Shown: piece after piece, positions 1-5,414 of the stretch
Position numbering within the stretch: the first letter of the stretch is position 1
How the letters are laid out: the number at the start of each line of letters is the position of its first letter
Source of the DNA: Betaproteobacteria bacterium
GTDB taxonomy: Bacteria > Pseudomonadota > Gammaproteobacteria > Burkholderiales > Rhodocyclaceae
Direction: 5' to 3'
NCBI GenBank assembly: GCA_016880375.1
Contig: JAEHDO010000388.1
Location: forward strand, 1-5,414
Length of the DNA: 5,414 nt
The notes under the pieces: model-generated
Seen by the model: only the letters and a program-made list of their open reading frames with translations
Database searches by the model: none
What the model was told of the DNA's origin: nothing
Made by a program: the position numbers and the translations under genes

Positions 1-296
1 ATCCAGTCGAGCTTGCGCAGGCTGGGCCAGCAGACGCCGCCGGTGGGCAGGTTGTGTGCCACCAGATAGCGCGCCACGGCGCCGGGCACGGATTGCAGGC
101 TCGACACTTTCTCGACGGTGCTGGCGAGCGCCTCGGCGCGGGTGCGGAAGCGCAGCTCCGGTTCCCAGTCGCGCGGCGGCTGCAGGCCGACGGGGTGGGC
201 GGCGAGGTGGGCATCGATGGTCGCCGTGTCGGCGGGACTGACTTTGCGGCCGAGCGCGGAACGCACCCTGCCGAGGATGGCGTCGCGGCTGCTCAT
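1..296 (-). CDS. lutC: LutC, lactate utilization protein C (LUD domain), C-terminal part missing
   Basis: Third subunit of the LutABC (LldEFG/YkgEFG) L-lactate oxidation complex. Only the first 98 codons are in the window; the family is usually about 220-240 residues, so more than half lies beyond the left edge. The visible protein opens MSSRDAILGRVRSALGR, a typical LutC/YkgG N-terminal helix, and continues with a region containing QPPRDWEPELRFRTRAEALA and then LPTGGVCWPSLRKLDW, the start of the LUD fold. The ATG at 296-294 shares four bases (ATGA) with the lutB stop. It has a good ribosome binding site, AAGGAG at 310-305, with an 8-base spacer, which fixes the start. The subunit carries no iron-sulfur motif in the visible part, as expected for LutC. 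The order lutA-lutB-lutC supports the call. Its exact biochemical role within the complex is poorly defined in the family. The break is the window edge, not a mutation. Confidence 0.9.
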   Translation of the reverse strand, partial: MSSRDAILGRVRSALGRKVSPADTATIDAHLAAHPVGLQPPRDWEPELRFRTRAEALASTVEKVSSLQSVPGAVARYLVAHNLPTGGVCWPSLRKLDW

Positions 297-1699
297 TTGC
301 GTCGCTCCTTGTACAACTCGCGGAAGGTCTTTCCCGCGGGCGCCGGAAAATCGCGGCCATCCGTCCAGCCGGCGGCCAACGGCAGGCGGTGGATCAGCTT
401 GTCATTGCCGCCAAGCCATTTCATGACGCGCACGGCGAGGCGCGTGCCGAACGAATACAGCGCCGGCTGCTGCGCCGCCCAGCCCCACAGGGCGAGGCCG
501 ACGCGCTCCGGCCAGGGCTTGAGGCCGCGTTCCATCTGCTCCTCGCGCAGCTTGCGCATCAGGTCGGGCAGGGGGATCTTCACCGGACAGACGACGCCGC
601 ACTGGTTGCACATCGTCGCCGCGTTGGGCAGGGCGATGGCGTTCTCCAGGCCGACGTAGGACGGCGTCAGGATGTTGCCCATCGGGCCGGGATAGACCCA
701 GCCGTAGGCGTGGCCGCCGACGGCCTGGTACACCGGGCAGTGGTTCATGCAGGCGCCGCAGCGGATGCAGCGCAGCATCTCGCGCATCTCGCCGGCGAGC
801 AGCTTCGAGCGGCCGTTGTCGACCAGCACGATGTGGAACTGCTGCGGGCCGTCGGATTCCTCGAGGCGCTTCGGCCCGGTGTGCAGCGAGACGTAGTTGG
901 TGATGGCCTGGCCGGTGGCCGAGCGCGGCAGCAGGCGCAGCAGGGTCGAGGCGTCCTCCAGCGTCGGCACCACCTTCTCGATGCCGGTGAGGGCCACGTG
1001 CAGGCGCGGCAGCGTGGTGCACAGGCGGCCGTTGCCCTCGTTGGTGACGATCAGGGTCGAGCCGGTCTCGGCGATGAGGAAGTTGGCGCCGGAGACGCCC
1101 ATGTCCGCCGAGAGAAACTTCGGCCGCAGGATCTCGCGCGCCTCGCGCGTCAGCGCCGCCGGATCGGTCTTGCGCGGCGTGCCGTGCTTGGCGTGGAACA
1201 GGTCGGCGACGTCCTCGGCGGTCTTGTGGATCACCGGCATGACGATGTGCGAAGGCGGCTCGGCGTCGTTGATCTGCAGGATGTACTCGCCGAGGTCGGT
1301 CTCGATCGGCTCGATGCCGGCGGCGATCAGCGCGTCGTTGAGGCCGACCTCCTCGCTCACCATGGACTTCGACTTGGCGACGGTCCTGACGCCGCTTTGT
1401 TTGGCGATGTCGACGACGATGCGGCAGGCCTCCGAGGCGTTCTCGGCCCAGTGCACAACGGCGCCGCGCGCCGTCGCCTCGCGCTCGAAGCGTTCCAGGT
1501 AGAGGTCGAGGTCGGCCAGGGCGCGGTCGCGGATCTGCTTGCCGGCCTCGCGCAGCGACTCGAAGTCGCCGAACTCGGCGACGGCGCCGGCGCGGTTCAC
1601 CACCGCCTTCACCTTGATCAGGCCGAGGCCCTTCTGCAGCTTCTCGTCGTCGAGGTTGGCGGCGGCGCGGGCCTTGAATTCGTTGGAGCGGACGTCCAT
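293..1699 (-). CDS. lutB: LutB, iron-sulfur subunit of the L-lactate oxidation complex
   Basis: The protein has 468 residues, close to the roughly 475 of B. subtilis LutB and E. coli YkgF. The LutABC complex oxidises L-lactate to pyruvate in the cytoplasm, and LutB is its ferredoxin-like electron-transfer subunit. Visible parts in order: an N-terminal region with an LUD fold (about residues 60-300, including SADMGVSGANFLIAETGS at 197-214 and VTNEGNGRLC at 218-227); a first cluster motif CIRCGACMNHCPVY with Cys 311, 314, 317 and 321; a second motif CNQCGVVCPVKIP with Cys 364, 367 and 371; and a C-terminal LutB-type tail rich in Trp and basic residues. The second motif has three cysteines, which as I recall is common in this family, so I do not read it as damage. 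The ATG at 1699 shares one base with the lutA stop (TGATG), with a weak GGAAG 9 bases upstream. It is co-transcribed with lutA and lutC. The reading frame stays open upstream through lutA to 2455, but that part is a shadow. Confidence 0.95.
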   Translation of the reverse strand: MDVRSNEFKARAAANLDDEKLQKGLGLIKVKAVVNRAGAVAEFGDFESLREAGKQIRDRALADLDLYLERFEREATARGAVVHWAENASEACRIVVDIAKQSGVRTVAKSKSMVSEEVGLNDALIAAGIEPIETDLGEYILQINDAEPPSHIVMPVIHKTAEDVADLFHAKHGTPRKTDPAALTREAREILRPKFLSADMGVSGANFLIAETGSTLIVTNEGNGRLCTTLPRLHVALTGIEKVVPTLEDASTLLRLLPRSATGQAITNYVSLHTGPKRLEESDGPQQFHIVLVDNGRSKLLAGEMREMLRCIRCGACMNHCPVYQAVGGHAYGWVYPGPMGNILTPSYVGLENAIALPNAATMCNQCGVVCPVKIPLPDLMRKLREEQMERGLKPWPERVGLALWGWAAQQPALYSFGTRLAVRVMKWLGGNDKLIHRLPLAAGWTDGRDFPAPAGKTFRELYKERRK

Positions 1700-2427
1700 C
1701 AGTCCATGCTTCCGGCCAGCACTTCGGCGATGTGCAGCACCCGGGTCTTCAGGTCGCCGCGGCGGCGCAGCCGGCCTTCGATGTTGAGCAGGCAGCCAAG
1801 GTCGCCGCCGACGATGGCGTCGGCGCCGGTGGCGCAGGCGTGGCCGCACTTGTTGTCGGCGAGCTGCGTCGACACCTCGCCGAACTTCAGCGAGAAGGTG
1901 CCGCCGAAGCCGCAGCAGGTCTCGGCCTCGTTCATCTCGGTGAGCCTGACGCCGGGCAGCCTGGCCAGCAGGGTGCGCGGCTGCGCCTTCACGCCCAGCT
2001 CGCGCAGGCCGGAGCAGGAGTCGTGGTAGGTGACACTGCCGGTGAAGTCGCCGGGCACGCTGTCGAGCTTGAGGACGGTGACGAGGAAGTCGGTCAGCTC
2101 CCAGGTGCGCGCGGCGAGCGCCTCGATGCGCTTCAGCGTGGCGGGATCGTCGCGAAAGAGTTCCGGATAGTGGGCGCGGATCATGCCGCCGCAGGAGCCG
2201 GAGGGGGCGACGACGTAGTCGAAGCCCTCGAACTCGTCGAGCGCCTTGCGCGCCAGGGCGATGGCGGTGGCGCGGTCGCCCGAGTTGTAGGCCGGCTGGC
2301 CGCAGCAGGTCTGCGTCTGCGGCACTTCCACCGTGCAGCCGCCGTGCTCGAGCAGGCGGATCGCGGCGAAGGCGACGCCGGGCCGCATCAGGTCGGCGAG
2401 GCAGGTGACGAAGAGGGCGACGCGCAA
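1699..2427 (-). CDS. lutA: LutA, CCG-domain (heterodisulfide-reductase-like) subunit of L-lactate oxidation complex
   Basis: The protein has 242 residues starting from a TTG codon, matching YkgE/LutA (about 238-240). It is a cytoplasmic subunit with two cysteine-rich CCG domains of the HdrB/GlcF type that bind iron-sulfur clusters and take part in lactate oxidation. First domain: Cys9 in FVTC, Cys41-Cys42 in TCCGQPAYNSG and Cys79 in SGSCGGMI. Second domain: Cys138 in YHDSCSGLRELG, Cys171-Cys172 in ETCCGFGGTFSLKFGE, then Cys194, Cys198 and Cys212. The start is TTG at 2427-2425, giving MRVALFVTCLADLMRPG, which aligns with the family N-terminus. A GGAGG at 2437-2433 with a 5-base spacer supports it. 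An in-frame TTG at 2442 exists but would place the Shine-Dalgarno inside the gene. It is the first gene of the lut operon and overlaps lutB by one base. GlcF and HdrB are larger or lack the following LutB, so they are unlikely alternatives. Confidence 0.94.
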   Translation of the reverse strand: MRVALFVTCLADLMRPGVAFAAIRLLEHGGCTVEVPQTQTCCGQPAYNSGDRATAIALARKALDEFEGFDYVVAPSGSCGGMIRAHYPELFRDDPATLKRIEALAARTWELTDFLVTVLKLDSVPGDFTGSVTYHDSCSGLRELGVKAQPRTLLARLPGVRLTEMNEAETCCGFGGTFSLKFGEVSTQLADNKCGHACATGADAIVGGDLGCLLNIEGRLRRRGDLKTRVLHIAEVLAGSMD

Positions 2428-2432
2428 GGAAA

Positions 2433-2437
2433 CCTCC
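2433..2437 (-). promoter_or_regulatory. Ribosome binding site that fixes the TTG start of lutA
   Basis: On the minus strand the sequence reads TTGGAGGTTTCCTTGCGC. GGAGG is followed by five bases (TTTCC) and then TTG CGC, the first two codons of lutA. No ATG lies nearby in frame. The strong site probably compensates for the weak TTG initiator. Confidence 0.75.
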
Positions 2438-2449
2438 AACAATGTTGCC

Positions 2450-2493
2450 CCTCACCCTGGTCCTCTCCCCGCGAACGGGGAGGGAGGATGAGG
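2450..2493. repeat. Imperfect palindrome resembling a dispersed intergenic repeat
   Basis: An inner stem pairs 2463-2471 (CTCTCCCCG) with 2476-2484 (CGGGGAGGG): nine pairs including one G-T, around a CGAA loop. An outer stem pairs CCTCA at 2450-2454 with TGAGG at 2489-2493, with an asymmetric internal loop of 8 and 4 bases. The wording CCCTCACCCTGG..CCTCTCCCC..GGGGAGGG is very like a short palindromic repeat I recall from intergenic regions of many proteobacterial genomes; copy number cannot be judged from one window. It lies 20-odd bases upstream of the lutA start and would be in the lutA leader. No run of T follows on either strand, so it is not a classic terminator, though it may slow polymerase or protect an mRNA end. 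Confidence 0.6.
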
Positions 2494-2496
2494 CGG

Positions 2497-2511
2497 GTTA
2501 TCGAATATAAC
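2497..2511. promoter_or_regulatory. Perfect dyad GTTAT-N5-ATAAC, possible operator
   Basis: The sequence GTTATCGAATATAAC has perfect 5-base arms (2497-2501 and 2507-2511) around CGAAT. It is a short AT-rich island in very GC-rich DNA, in the gap between the response regulator and lutA, and it overlaps the candidate -10 element. Its GT..AC outline fits sites bound by homodimeric helix-turn-helix proteins, including GntR-type and LuxR/FixJ-type regulators. Which protein binds, if any, is inference. A chance 5-base dyad is possible. Confidence 0.35.
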
Positions 2512-2533
2512 GGCTGCCGCGGCCCGCTGCCAT
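2504..2533 (-). promoter_or_regulatory. Candidate sigma-70-type promoter for lutABC
   Basis: On the minus strand, TATATT (2509-2504) is a good -10 match and ATGGCA (2533-2528) is a 4-of-6 match to TTGACA, separated by 18 bases. Transcription would begin near 2497 and leave a leader of about 70 bases that contains the palindrome at 2450-2493. The weak -35 is what one expects of an activated promoter, and two GGCAGC direct repeats (2531-2526 and 2518-2513) flank this stretch. The lut genes could instead be transcribed only by read-through from the regulator genes. Confidence 0.35.
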
Positions 2534-2545
2534 TGGGGTTTACCG

Positions 2546-3151
2546 TCAGGTCCGGCGCGGCAGCACCGCCTGCACCAGCTCGGCGACCGAGCGCACCCCC
2601 ATCTTGTCCATGATGCGGGCGCGGTGCACCTCCACCGTCTTGATGCTGATGTTGAGCACGTCGGCGATCTGCTTGTTGAGCTTGCCGGCGAGGACGAGGT
2701 CCATGACCTCGCGCTCGCGCTCGGTCAGGCCGGCGAGGCGGCGCGCCGCCTCGCCCTCGCGCCGGCGCTGCTCGCGCGTGGCGCGCTCGCGCTCCAGGCA
2801 CTGGCCGATGACCCGCAGCAGCTCCTTGTCGTTGAAGGGCTTCTCGATGAAGTCGACGGCGCCCTTCTTCAGCGCCGAGACGGCCATCGGCACGTCGCCG
2901 TGGCCGGTGATGAAGATCACCGGCAGGGTGCACCGGCGGAGATTCATTTTTTCGTACAGTTCCAGGCCGCTCATGCCGGGCATGCGCACGTCGAGCACGA
3001 TGCAGCCGGCCATGCCGTCGCCGCAGGCAAGGAGAAAGTCCTCCGCCGCGGCAAAGGTCCTGACGGCCAGGCCCTGCGACTCGATCAGCCATTGCAGCGA
3101 GTCGCGCATGGCTTCGTCGTCGTCGACGATGTAGACGCACTGTTCCGTCAT
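2546..3151 (-). CDS. FixJ/DctR/TtrR-type two-component response regulator
   Basis: A cytoplasmic transcription regulator of 201 residues, the normal length for the FixJ class. The receiver domain (about residues 4-118) shows the acidic pocket Asp10-Asp12 in YIVDDDEAM, the phosphorylation site Asp54 in IVLDVRMPGMSG, Thr82 in FITGHGDVPMAV and Lys104 in DFIEKPF. A charged linker (about 119-138, RERATREQRRREGEAARR) leads to a LuxR-type helix-turn-helix (about 139-198): LTEREREVMDLVLAGKLNKQ, then ISIKTVEVHRARIMDKMG. The ATG at 3151 overlaps the kinase stop as ATGA, with GGGAG upstream, so the two proteins are made as a coupled pair and the kinase is almost certainly the cognate partner. The next gene in the same direction is lutA, 118 bases away, making lutABC the first candidate target. 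Relatives act at TRAP-transporter, tetrathionate and nitrogen-fixation genes; the family does not reveal the ligand. I assign no symbol because DctR and TtrR cannot be told apart here. Confidence 0.93.
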   Translation of the reverse strand: MTEQCVYIVDDDEAMRDSLQWLIESQGLAVRTFAAAEDFLLACGDGMAGCIVLDVRMPGMSGLELYEKMNLRRCTLPVIFITGHGDVPMAVSALKKGAVDFIEKPFNDKELLRVIGQCLERERATREQRRREGEAARRLAGLTEREREVMDLVLAGKLNKQIADVLNISIKTVEVHRARIMDKMGVRSVAELVQAVLPRRT

Positions 3152-5414
3152 GGCTTCGCTCCCACCGGCAGTGTAAACCGAAACACGCTGCCGCCCCCCG
3201 GGTTGGGCTGTACCCACAGGCGGCCGTGGTGGTACTCGACGATGGAACGGCAGATGTTCAGGCCCATGCCCATGCCTTCGGCCTTGGTGGTGAAAAAGGG
3301 CGTGTACAGCCGCTCGACCTGGCCATCGGTCATGCCGCAGCCGCGGTCGGCCACCGCCACCTCGACCATGCCTTCGCCGTCGAGGCGGGCCGCCAGGCTC
3401 AGGGCACGCGCTGCCGGCGGCGTGTGCTGCATGGCTTCGATGCCGTTCTTCACCAGGTTGAGCACCACCTGCTCGATCATGATGCGGTCGGCGAACACCG
3501 GCGGCAGGTCGGGGGGAATGGCCACATGGATGGCCACCGCCGCCTTGCGCGCTTCGATGTCGGCGAAGCCGATGGCCTCCTCGACGATCCCGATGAGAGC
3601 CGCCGGTTCGCGCACCGGCTCGCTCTTCTTCACGAACTCGCGCGTGCGGCGGATGATCTTGCCGGCGCGCTCGGCCTGGGCGCTGGCCTTTTCCATGGCG
3701 GCGAGGATGTCTTCCTGGCGATAGTCGCCCGACTTGAGGCGGTTGACGCTGCCCATGCAATAGTTGGCGATGGCGGAGAGCGGCTGGTTGAGCTCGTGCG
3801 CCAGCGAGGAGGCCATCTCGCCCATGGTGATGAGGCGCGAGGTCTGCTCGAGGCGCTCCTGGTGGCGGAGCGTCTCCTCCTCCATGCGCTTGCGCTCGGT
3901 GATGTCGTTCATCGAAGCCATCCAGCCGACCTGCCGGCCGGCGCTGTCGATCAGCGGCGAGAGGTACATGCGCACGTCGAAGCGATGGCCGTCGCGGTGC
4001 ATGACGCGCATCTCGATCCCCCCCGGCGGCGCCTGGCCGGCGAGCGTCAGGTCGAGGTCGCGGCGCCGCTGCTCAGCCTCCTCGGGCGGCCAGTAGGGAA
4101 AGGGCGGCCGCATGCCGAGCAGTTCCTGCTCGCTCCAGCCGATCATGCGGCAGAAGGCCGGGTTGACGAAAATGATGCGGCCCTCGAGGTCGATGGCGCG
4201 GATGCCCGTCACCAGCGACTCGCCCATCGCACGGCGGAAGGCAAAGGCGCTCTTCAGCTTCTCCTCGTCCTCGCGCCGGTCGGTGATGTCGTGGGCGACG
4301 GCGTACAGCAGCTTCTCCTCCGGCACCGGGTTGATGGCCCACAGCAGCCAGCGGTAGCTGCCGTCCGCTGCACGCCAACGGCCCTCGAAGCTGGCCGGCG
4401 AGCCGGCGGCGAGCTGGCGCAGCACGTCGACGGTCGCGGCCAGGTCCTCGGGATGCACGTAATCGAGCAGCGGCTTGCCGGTGATGTCCTCCGCCGAATA
4501 GCCGAGCACCCGCCCGAAGGCCGGATTGACGCGGCGGAAACTGCCGTCCATGCCGGCGATGCAGAGCATGTCGAGCGAAAGGTTGAACAGGCGGTCGCGT
4601 TCCTTTTCCACCTTGACGCGGCGCTGGAAATGGCTGCGCAGGGCCCACAGGCTCAGCACCACCACCAGCGTCAGGCCGACGACGAGGAACAGCGGGACCA
4701 CGCGCGCCACGCCCGGATCGGTGCGGAAGGCCTTGGCATGCAGCGCCAGGCCGTTGCCGGGCGGGTCGAAGTCGATCGAATAGCTCAGGGCGTCGTCCGC
4801 CGGCCTCACCGTCGTGTTGGATGCCAGCACCTGCCCGGTCGCATCGACGATACTCAGGCTGTATTTCTCGTCGAACCAGTTCGGCACCAGATGGCGCACC
4901 ATGCCCTCGATGGTGTACACGCCGACGAGCGTGCCCAGGTAGGTGCGGCCGTACTGCACCGGCACATAGACTTCCAGCAGCGCCGCGCCGCGATGGTTGA
5001 CATAGGCCTCGCCGTAGGTCGGCCGCCCGGAGGTGAGGGCCCGGGCGAAACTCAGCGGCTGCGCGCCGGCGAGGCGCTCGCCGGCGATCCACTCGGTGGT
5101 CTCGAAGGGCGCCGTCCAGCGGATGATCTGGCCGGAATCCACCCAGACGAGGTTGGCCAGTTCCGGCGTATTGGCGAGGTACTGCGTGGCGCGCACCTGG
5201 AAGGCATTGCGGTCGAGCTTGCCCTCGGCCAGCTCGCGCGCCATCTGCGCGAGGTGGTCCTGCGTGCCCTGCATGTGCAGGCGCATGGTCTGCTCGGCCC
5301 ACTGCACGTCGCGCCCGAGCGCGTCGTTCTGCAGGTCGGTCTCGCGCTTCTGCAGGCCCCAGACGAGCGCCAGCATGGCCACGGCAAAGATGCCGATGGC
5401 GACGTAGGGAACGC
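3148..5414 (-). CDS. Membrane sensor histidine kinase with periplasmic sensor and two PAS domains, N-terminus cut
   Basis: This kinase pairs with the response regulator that follows. Residues are counted from the GTG at 5382, but the frame stays open to the window edge and reads VPYVAIGIFAVAMLALVWGL. This is a first membrane helix, so the real start is probably just outside. Order: helix 1 (to about residue 10); periplasmic sensor, about 12-228, probably of the PDC/dCache type (LVWVDSGQIIRW, then LLEVYVPVQYGRTYLGTLVGVY); helix 2, about 229-249; PAS 1, about 262-370 (ending VAHDITDRRE); PAS 2, about 384-498 (NPAFCRMIGWSEQELLG to MNDITERKR). The kinase core carries His529 in SSLAHELNQPLSAIANY, an N box with Asn646 in VVLNLVKNGIEAM, DRGCGM (679-684), YTPFFTTKAEGMGMGLN (693-709) and a final G-rich GGGSVFRF. 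All catalytic motifs look intact. The architecture resembles DctS of C4-dicarboxylate sensing; lactate or a related carboxylate is a plausible ligand given lutABC next door. No haem-binding feature of FixL is apparent. Confidence 0.92.
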   Translation of the reverse strand, partial: VPYVAIGIFAVAMLALVWGLQKRETDLQNDALGRDVQWAEQTMRLHMQGTQDHLAQMARELAEGKLDRNAFQVRATQYLANTPELANLVWVDSGQIIRWTAPFETTEWIAGERLAGAQPLSFARALTSGRPTYGEAYVNHRGAALLEVYVPVQYGRTYLGTLVGVYTIEGMVRHLVPNWFDEKYSLSIVDATGQVLASNTTVRPADDALSYSIDFDPPGNGLALHAKAFRTDPGVARVVPLFLVVGLTLVVVLSLWALRSHFQRRVKVEKERDRLFNLSLDMLCIAGMDGSFRRVNPAFGRVLGYSAEDITGKPLLDYVHPEDLAATVDVLRQLAAGSPASFEGRWRAADGSYRWLLWAINPVPEEKLLYAVAHDITDRREDEEKLKSAFAFRRAMGESLVTGIRAIDLEGRIIFVNPAFCRMIGWSEQELLGMRPPFPYWPPEEAEQRRRDLDLTLAGQAPPGGIEMRVMHRDGHRFDVRMYLSPLIDSAGRQVGWMASMNDITERKRMEEETLRHQERLEQTSRLITMGEMASSLAHELNQPLSAIANYCMGSVNRLKSGDYRQEDILAAMEKASAQAERAGKIIRRTREFVKKSEPVREPAALIGIVEEAIGFADIEARKAAVAIHVAIPPDLPPVFADRIMIEQVVLNLVKNGIEAMQHTPPAARALSLAARLDGEGMVEVAVADRGCGMTDGQVERLYTPFFTTKAEGMGMGLNICRSIVEYHHGRLWVQPNPGGGSVFRFTLPVGAKP

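Noticed and set aside
389..2029. Long open frame of 546 codons on the plus strand, antisense to lutB and lutA
   Set aside because: Its protein is low-complexity and rich in Ala, Arg, Gly, Val and His with no recognisable domain. Such frames arise opposite GC-rich genes with strong third-position bias, and the minus strand carries clear conserved LutA and LutB.
1700..2455. Apparent 720-residue protein fusing an N-terminal extension to LutB
   Set aside because: The part upstream of the lutB ATG is Arg/Ala/His-rich shadow of lutA in another frame; LutB has its normal length from 1699.
2463..2484. Rho-independent terminator after the response regulator
   Set aside because: The stem is strong, but no T-run follows it on the minus strand (GAGGACCAGGG), nor on the plus strand (AGGATGAGG).
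2513..2535. Sigma-54 promoter (TGGCA...GC) in the regulator-lutA gap
   Set aside because: The GG and GC doublets are one base off the required spacing and the -12 TTGCA element is missing; FixJ-type regulators also do not need sigma-54.
1732..3724. Other long plus-strand frames (1732-2613, 2624-3724)
   Set aside because: They mirror lutA, the response regulator and the kinase and have the same shadow composition; neither has a family motif.
3152..3760. Apparent 404-residue extension of the response regulator
   Set aside because: The extra N-terminal half is the shadow of the kinase ATPase domain; the receiver domain begins right at the ATG at 3151, which also has a ribosome binding site.
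4270..4600. FixL-like haem-binding PAS domain (oxygen sensor)
   Set aside because: PAS 1 shows the generic VHPEDL pattern of many S-box PAS domains, and no specific haem-ligand signature could be recognised; the large periplasmic sensor also differs from FixL.
1..5414. CRISPR array, tRNA/rRNA, insertion sequence or new defence-type system
   Set aside because: No spaced direct repeats, RNA gene patterns, transposase or unfamiliar gene clusters are visible; the window is almost fully accounted for by five recognisable genes.

Overview
The window is GC-rich DNA in which all five genes lie on the minus strand, so transcription runs from the right edge to the left. Codon use (strong G/C third positions) and the protein types suggest a proteobacterium. 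A beta-proteobacterium of the Rhodocyclales/Burkholderiales kind is my best guess, but that is an inference from general familiarity, not from a marker gene.

In order of transcription: (1) 5414-3148, a membrane-bound sensor histidine kinase with a periplasmic sensor, two PAS domains and a kinase core; its extreme N-terminus is cut by the window edge. (2) 3151-2546, a FixJ/DctR/TtrR-type response regulator whose start overlaps the kinase stop (ATGA). (3) A 118-base intergenic gap, 2428-2545, holding a possible promoter, a perfect short dyad over its -10 element, a pair of direct repeats and an imperfect palindrome. (4) 2427-1699, lutA. (5) 1699-293, lutB. (6) 296-1, the first 98 codons of lutC, cut by the left edge. 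The lut genes overlap by 1 and 4 bases, which points to one translationally coupled operon.

LutA, LutB and LutC form the iron-sulfur, non-flavin L-lactate oxidation complex (LldEFG in Shewanella, YkgEFG in E. coli). It oxidises lactate to pyruvate and probably passes electrons towards the respiratory chain. The upstream kinase/regulator pair resembles the DctS/DctR and TtrS/TtrR class, whose known members sense small extracellular ligands such as dicarboxylates or tetrathionate. The natural hypothesis is that this pair senses lactate or a related carboxylate outside the cell and switches on lutABC. The families are ordinary; the less usual point is the two-component pair standing where a GntR-type regulator (LutR/LldR) is commonly found. 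I see no RNA gene, insertion sequence, CRISPR array or unknown defence-like system.
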